Source: Pseudomonadota bacterium
GTDB taxonomy: Bacteria; Pseudomonadota; Alphaproteobacteria; Acetobacterales; Acetobacteraceae
Assembly (NCBI GenBank): GCA_021826425.1
Contig: JAKAZY010000004.1
Span: 1 to 37,287 of the forward strand
Length of the DNA stretch: 37,287 nt
Direction of reading: 5' to 3'
Shown here: positions 33,350-37,287 of the stretch, piece by piece
Layout of the letters: the number at the start of each line of letters is the position of its first letter
Position numbering within the stretch: position 1 is the first letter of the stretch
The notes under the pieces: generated by a model
What the model was told of the DNA's origin: nothing
Database searches by the model: none
Seen by the model: the letters and a program-made list of their open reading frames with translations, nothing else
Position numbers and translations under genes: made by a program

Positions 33350-33967
33350 GTGTTCAACAAGCGCAAAACGGAAGAGCCACAACCGGTCTCCACCGCGCTC
33401 CCGGCGGACCAGGCAAAGCCATCCCCATCCTCACCGGCGGATAACGCCGCCGACAATCTTTTTAATCCATCAAGCTTCCAGGAGAGCCCCATGGCCCGTT
33501 CGCCTTTTGCGCCAACACCGAGCCCCACCATCCCGTCCAACCCGATTCCACCTGCCTCGGCACCGCGCTCATTGATGCCCAACACCCCCTCGCGTGAAGC
33601 CGCCGAGCGTCGTACTTTGGTAGTAGGTCGAGGCATTTCCGTGCAGGGCACCGTGCAGGATGCCGAACGCCTGGTGGTTGAAGGCACGGTTGAGGCCACG
33701 ATGATCAATGCTAACGAACTCTCCATCGCCCCCGGCGGCGTGTTCAAAGGCGAGGTTGAAGTGGATGACGCCGAAGTGGCCGGCACCATTGACGGCACCC
33801 TGGTGGCCCGCGCCACGCTGGTTGTGCGCGCCACCGGCCGCGTGCTGGGCACCGCGCGTTGCCGCCGCCTGCAGGTTGAGGATGGCGGGCAGATCACTGG
33901 CCGAATCGAGATGCTGAACGAGACAACGACATCCGCCCCTGCCCCCGCTTCGCTGACGGATGCCTGA
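33350..33967 (+). CDS. Bactofilin family cytoskeletal protein
   Basis: A 205-residue protein with a Pro/Ser-rich disordered N-terminus (~1-85) and a central beta-helical bactofilin (DUF583) domain. Repeats run from RRTLVVGRGISVQGTVQDAERLVVEGTVEA through VFKGEVEVDDAEVAGTIDGTL to GRVLGTARCRRLQVEDGGQITG. Bactofilins polymerise without nucleotide into membrane-associated filaments that localise wall enzymes, stalk or shape factors. The start is GTG 33350, fixed by GGAGG five bases upstream. It is monocistronic with a strong terminator. Proximity to the wall-synthesis operon is suggestive only. Confidence 0.92.
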   Translation: MFNKRKTEEPQPVSTALPADQAKPSPSSPADNAADNLFNPSSFQESPMARSPFAPTPSPTIPSNPIPPASAPRSLMPNTPSREAAERRTLVVGRGISVQGTVQDAERLVVEGTVEATMINANELSIAPGGVFKGEVEVDDAEVAGTIDGTLVARATLVVRATGRVLGTARCRRLQVEDGGQITGRIEMLNETTTSAPAPASLTDA

Positions 33968-33994
33968 TCGCGCCGGTGGATTAGTGTGACGCAA

Positions 33995-34026
33995 ACCCGG
34001 AGCCACCATGCGGCTCCGGGTTTTTT
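33995..34026 (+). terminator. Rho-independent terminator of the bactofilin gene
   Basis: Perfect 10-bp stem ACCCGGAGCC (33995-34004) / GGCTCCGGGT (34012-34021), 7-base loop, followed by a run of six Ts (34021-34026). Confidence 0.93.
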
Positions 34027-34038
34027 ATTGCGGGTGCT

Positions 34039-35544
34039 CTATTGAATAACGGTCTGCGACTCTCTCCCGAGCATCAATGCCAGACGATCCAGCCGCCGCA
34101 GCACGGCATCCCCCGCGAATACGCCGTTCGCCGCCGCCAGGCTAAGCACCAGCCGGTCTTGCGGCAGGGTCAGCTCGGTTCCCGCCAGCAGATGCGGCGT
34201 ACCGGCGGAAAGCGTATAGGCCAAGCGCAAAGCGGTGCCCAAGGTATCGGCCCGCTGTGCGGCCTGCATGTCCAATAGCGCGCGGGCGGGTGCAAGAAAC
34301 CCAGCTTCGGGGGGCGCATCATAGCGCACCGCCGTCGCCAGCGCCAAATACGCCCTAGCATGATGGTCCAGGCTCATCCCCGCCTGACGCATCACGCGCA
34401 TGAACGCCTGCTCGGCCCGGTATTCAGGGTGTTCATGGCTGCCGATATCCGAGAGCCAGCAAGCCGCCTCGCGCAGGCGCTTCTGGGCGACAGTTTCGCC
34501 GGAGAATAATGGCGCCGTCCAGGCCACCAGGGCCTGCGGCAGATTGGCATCGCGCACCGTCCCGCGCACGAGGTCCCTTGAGGCCGCGAGCAGCGGGTCT
34601 TCGGCGCGGATTTCCGGCGGCAATAGGCGGGAAAACCAGCCCTCCCGTAAGCCATTGGCCGAAAACACTACCCGCGCAGCACCCGTGGCGCGCAGCAGAC
34701 GCCGCAAGATTACCGCCGCATAGGGCAGATCCTCTATGCGTTTGCGCGGCACACCGGGCAGCCGTTCGATCAGCTTACGCCCGCCCTCGCTGAGCACCCC
34801 GGCAAGATCGCGCGCCTCTTCACGATTGATTGTGTAATGGTGAACGATGTTCAGCGGGTAACCGGTCTGCGCGATATGGATGCGCGCCAGCGCCCGGAAG
34901 GCGCCGCCGGAGAGGTACAAATCCTTCCCCGCCGCTTCCGCCGCGAACGGCACATCAGCGAGTGCCTCGATCATCACCGTGCGGGCGCGGGCGATATCCT
35001 CCCCGGCGCGCTCGGCGAGGCGGATAACGCCCACCGGCAACGTCACCGCCTGACCCACTTTGCCGGCATCGAGCCTAATCAGCTCCAGCGAACCACCGCC
35101 GAGATCAGCCAGCAGCCCATCCGCGCCAGGAATGCCGCAGAGCACGCCCTCGGCCGAAAGAGTTGCCTCCTCCTCGCCGGAAAGCACCGAAACCCGCAAG
35201 TCCGGCAGGCGTTTCATGATCGCCTTCACGAAGGCCGCGCCGTTCTCGGCATCGCGTACGGCCGAGGTCGCCAGCACATCAACCGGGCTCGCCCCCATGG
35301 CGCGGGCAATGGCGGCGTAGCGGTGCAACACGGTTTCAGCCTGGGCCAGCGCGTCATCCTTCAGCCGGCCGGTGCTGGTCATGCCCTTGGCCAGGCGCAG
35401 CACGGCCTTCTCGTTGAAAATCTGCATCGGGTTGCGCAGCTCACCCTCGTAGATCACGAGCCGTACCGAGTTTGACCCCAGATCGACCACAGCCCGGCGG
35501 AACGCCGGGCGAGCCTGGTGGCCGGAATGGGTCACCTGATCCAT
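34039..35544 (-). CDS. Ppx/GppA family phosphatase (exopolyphosphatase-like)
   Basis: A 501-residue ASKHA-fold enzyme that hydrolyses polyphosphate and/or pppGpp. N-terminal motifs are VVDLGSNSVRLVIYE (residues ~19-33) and LLADLGGGSLELI (~142-154), with GVLSGEEEA-type VLSGEEEATLSAEG between. A C-terminal HD-like helical domain holds DIGSHEHPEYRAEQAF. The length and C-terminal extension fit alphaproteobacterial Ppx. The start has GGAGAG upstream. It lies between bactofilin (convergent) and the TsaB-RimI operon. Ppx and GppA activities cannot be separated by sequence reading. Confidence 0.9.
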   Translation of the reverse strand: MDQVTHSGHQARPAFRRAVVDLGSNSVRLVIYEGELRNPMQIFNEKAVLRLAKGMTSTGRLKDDALAQAETVLHRYAAIARAMGASPVDVLATSAVRDAENGAAFVKAIMKRLPDLRVSVLSGEEEATLSAEGVLCGIPGADGLLADLGGGSLELIRLDAGKVGQAVTLPVGVIRLAERAGEDIARARTVMIEALADVPFAAEAAGKDLYLSGGAFRALARIHIAQTGYPLNIVHHYTINREEARDLAGVLSEGGRKLIERLPGVPRKRIEDLPYAAVILRRLLRATGAARVVFSANGLREGWFSRLLPPEIRAEDPLLAASRDLVRGTVRDANLPQALVAWTAPLFSGETVAQKRLREAACWLSDIGSHEHPEYRAEQAFMRVMRQAGMSLDHHARAYLALATAVRYDAPPEAGFLAPARALLDMQAAQRADTLGTALRLAYTLSAGTPHLLAGTELTLPQDRLVLSLAAANGVFAGDAVLRRLDRLALMLGRESQTVIQ

Positions 35545-35587
35545 GCGTCACTCTCCATCAGGGCGGCTCCGTACCAAAGATAAATTT

Positions 35588-36670
35588 TCATGACTGATGC
35601 ACAGCCTGCGCGCCAAGGTCCAGGCGCAGCAGCACCGCATCATCGCCATCCTCGTAATAGGCGTTTCGCAAACCACATTGCACGAAGCCAAACTTTTCAT
35701 AAAGCGCGCGCGCCGGGTCATTGCCGCGCGCCACTTCCAGATACACCGCGCCTATGCCCCCGGCGCAGAGTCTGCGCAAACCTTCGCGCAGCAAGGCAGC
35801 GCCTATGCCCTGGCGCTTTGCCAAAACACCCAAGGTTAAAATCTCCGCCTCGTCCAGCACCGCACGCAGCAGAATGAACCCGCTGGCGTCATGCGTCAGC
35901 GCCAGCACACCCGGTTGGCGCAGCAACGTGGCAAACGCCGCCTCGTTCCATGGCTCATGCGCAAATGCCAGCTTGTGCATCGCCGCCAAGGCGGCGGCAT
36001 GGGCGGGGCCGGCCTCGGTAATCGGGTTCATGAAGGGGGGGGGTCGTAAGCCCGCGGCCGGCAGCTTGGCCTCGGGCGGGTCCACATAAAGCGGCACCGC
36101 CGCACCCGGCGCCTGCCCTTCGGCCTTTTGCTTCAGCGCCGCGCAGCCAACCCAGGCAGCGTCGACCAACCGCGCGCCGGTCAGCATCACATCCGCCCCC
36201 TTGGCGGCGAGATATGCCGCCACAAGGGCTGCTTCCTCCCCGGCAATGGCCACGGGCATGGATGGCACGGGCAGGGCGTCATCCGCAAATGCCTCCGCTT
36301 TGCCCTGGCGCAGCAAAAACAACCGCCCGCGCCGGGCGCGAATGCCAACCCAGAGCGGGCGTGGCAGACCTGGCAGCGCCTGTGCATAGGCAGCCGCTGC
36401 CGTAACGCCCCACAGCGGCACCCCAAGCCCGGCGGCAAAACCCTGCGCCAGCGCGATGGAGGTCCGCAGCCCGGTAAAACTGCCCGGCCCGGTACAGATG
36501 GCGATATCGGTGATGGCTTGGCTGTGCGCTGCCTCCTGCAACAAGAGCGGCAGGGTTTCGATCAAGCCCGGCTTCAGCTTCGCGGTCCAGCTTCGCAGCA
36601 CCACCCCATCCGCCGCCAGCAACGCCAGCCCGGCGCGCGGGCCGGAGGCGTCTAACGCAATCAGGCTCAC
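35588..36670 (-). CDS. TsaB-RimI fusion: t6A biosynthesis subunit joined to ribosomal-protein acetyltransferase
   Basis: A 360-residue reading frame with two complete domains. Residues 1-~208 are TsaB (ALDASG, ICTGPGSFTGLRTSIALAQG, then WGVTAAAAYAQAL), a partner of TsaD/TsaE in making N6-threonylcarbamoyladenosine in tRNA. Residues 214-360 are a RimI-type GNAT N-acetyltransferase (acetyl-CoA loop KRQGIGAALLREG, then LEVARGNDPARALYEKFGF). The joint is PPPFM, encoded across nine Cs (36035-36043 on the plus strand as G). With eight Cs, TsaB would end in PPPS-stop and its TGA would overlap the RimI ATG (36031). The fusion may thus be real, variable or a base-call error. The start overlaps the RutE-like stop. 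Confidence 0.85.
   Translation of the reverse strand: MSLIALDASGPRAGLALLAADGVVLRSWTAKLKPGLIETLPLLLQEAAHSQAITDIAICTGPGSFTGLRTSIALAQGFAAGLGVPLWGVTAAAAYAQALPGLPRPLWVGIRARRGRLFLLRQGKAEAFADDALPVPSMPVAIAGEEAALVAAYLAAKGADVMLTGARLVDAAWVGCAALKQKAEGQAPGAAVPLYVDPPEAKLPAAGLRPPPFMNPITEAGPAHAAALAAMHKLAFAHEPWNEAAFATLLRQPGVLALTHDASGFILLRAVLDEAEILTLGVLAKRQGIGAALLREGLRRLCAGGIGAVYLEVARGNDPARALYEKFGFVQCGLRNAYYEDGDDAVLLRLDLGAQAVHQS
36035..36043. other. Homopolymer G9 (C9 on coding strand) at the TsaB-RimI joint
   Basis: Nine identical bases exactly at the domain boundary. A change of one base switches between a fused protein and two overlapping genes. It is the most slippage-prone tract noticed in the window. 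Confidence 0.8.
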
Positions 36671-37254
36671 GCGAGTTCAGCCGCCTCCTCAAAGGCCAGG
36701 CGCGGCAGGCGCGGCGGCAAGGCTTCATCTGGCTTGGGATGGCCGAGATTGATGAGGAAATTCGACCGCCAGTTCTTTTTCGTGAAGAAAGCGCGGTCCA
36801 GCTTGGCGCGGTCGAAACCGGACATCGCCCCGGTAGCAAATCCCATCGCCCTTGCCGCCAGCATGAAATACGCGCCCTGGAGGGAGGAGTTGCGCATCGC
36901 TGTTTCCTCCGCCAGGTCCGGATTACCGGCAAACCAGGGCTTCACATCCATGCCGGGGTAAAGCTCGGGCAGTTTGAGGTAGAATTGCGGGTCGAACGCC
37001 ACCACAACCGTAACCGGGGCGGCGGCAACGGGCTCTATATTCCCGGCCGAGAGGCATGGCCGCAGCAACGCCTTACCCTCCGGCGTGCGGATGAACAGGA
37101 ATCGCGCGGGCGAGCAATTGGCCGAGGTCGGACCCATTTTCGCCAGCTCATACAGCGCGCTCAGCGCCTCGTCTGAAACCGGTGCATCACTGAACCAGGA
37201 ATGGGTGCGCGCTTTGCGGAACAGCGCATCCAGCGCCGCGTCATCCAGAGCCAT
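36667..37254 (-). CDS. RutE-like nitroreductase family protein (malonic semialdehyde reductase type)
   Basis: A 195-residue flavin reductase of the RutE/HadB subgroup. Typical segments are LFRKARTHSWFSDAPVSDE at the N-terminus, LAKMGPTSANCSPARFLFI, and GAMSGFDRAKLDRAFF with SNFLINLGHPKP near the end. In E. coli RutE reduces malonic semialdehyde to 3-hydroxypropionate in uracil breakdown; no other rut genes are here, so it may be a generalist. The ribosome-binding site AGGAGG lies six bases upstream of the ATG at 37254. Its stop overlaps the tsaB start (36667-36670), so it is first in that operon. Bases 37255-37287 hold only this upstream region. Confidence 0.85.
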   Translation of the reverse strand: MALDDAALDALFRKARTHSWFSDAPVSDEALSALYELAKMGPTSANCSPARFLFIRTPEGKALLRPCLSAGNIEPVAAAPVTVVVAFDPQFYLKLPELYPGMDVKPWFAGNPDLAEETAMRNSSLQGAYFMLAARAMGFATGAMSGFDRAKLDRAFFTKKNWRSNFLINLGHPKPDEALPPRLPRLAFEEAAELA

Positions 37255-37287
37255 TCTGCCTCCTGTGGGTTACGCCGCCTGTGTAAC

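Overview
The window looks like a chromosomal segment of an acidophilic or acetic-acid-type alphaproteobacterium (Rhodospirillales, Acetobacteraceae-like, for example near Acidocella or Acidiphilium). This is an inference from high GC coding sequence, a dusB-ntrB-ntrC-ntrY-ntrX operon, a circularly permuted two-piece ssrA whose tag reads ANDNNVAFAVAA, and bactofilin, DUF3576 and ElaB/YqjD-type genes. It carries core genes only: no phage, transposase, CRISPR array, tRNA or rRNA was seen.

Layout. 1-4.2 kb: a nitroreductase, a secreted His-rich CHAP-domain protein, and a quinone oxidoreductase / lipoprotein / RidA operon, all on the minus strand. 4.2-6.5 kb: a periplasmic substrate-binding protein and a frameshifted acyltransferase-3 gene. 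6.6-9.4 kb: thyX (-), ssrA (+), a frameshifted unknown gene (+), a probable MmgR/alpha-r8-type sRNA (-) and ispF (-). 9.4-16.8 kb: the nitrogen-control operon dusB-ntrBC-ntrYX (+). 16.9-20.1 kb: an htrA / response regulator / sensor kinase envelope-stress-type operon (-). 20.3-23.1 kb: a YqjD/YqjE-like pair (+), a DUF3576 lipoprotein (-) and a porin (-). 23.4-24.8 kb: divergent thiE-like and yggS genes with overlapping start codons. 24.9-30.2 kb: the elongasome operon mreC-mreD-mrdA-rodA-murI (+), without mreB in front. 30.2-33.0 kb: a VIT-family transporter, a TauE/SafE permease and a PfkB kinase (-). 33.3-34.0 kb: bactofilin (+). 34.0-37.3 kb: ppx/gppA and a RutE-like / TsaB-RimI operon (-).

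Functional themes are cell-wall and envelope building (mreCD, PBP2, RodA, MurI, bactofilin, CHAP protein, HtrA two-component operon, porin), nitrogen and redox regulation (NtrBC/NtrYX), and translation quality or tRNA modification (ssrA, DusB, TsaB-RimI).

The most unusual signals are these. (1) A dispersed family of mosaic palindromic intergenic repeats has about nine loci in 37 kb. It supplies the stop codon of the acyltransferase and TauE genes and the last ~14 codons plus stop of murI. (2) A TsaB-RimI fusion depends on a nine-C tract; with eight Cs it would resolve into a normal tsaB-rimI ATGA overlap. (3) Two other genes are broken by apparent single-base losses. (4) RodA has Asn in place of Asp in its usually QPDLGT motif. 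(5) The CHAP protein carries tandem His-rich 22-residue repeats.
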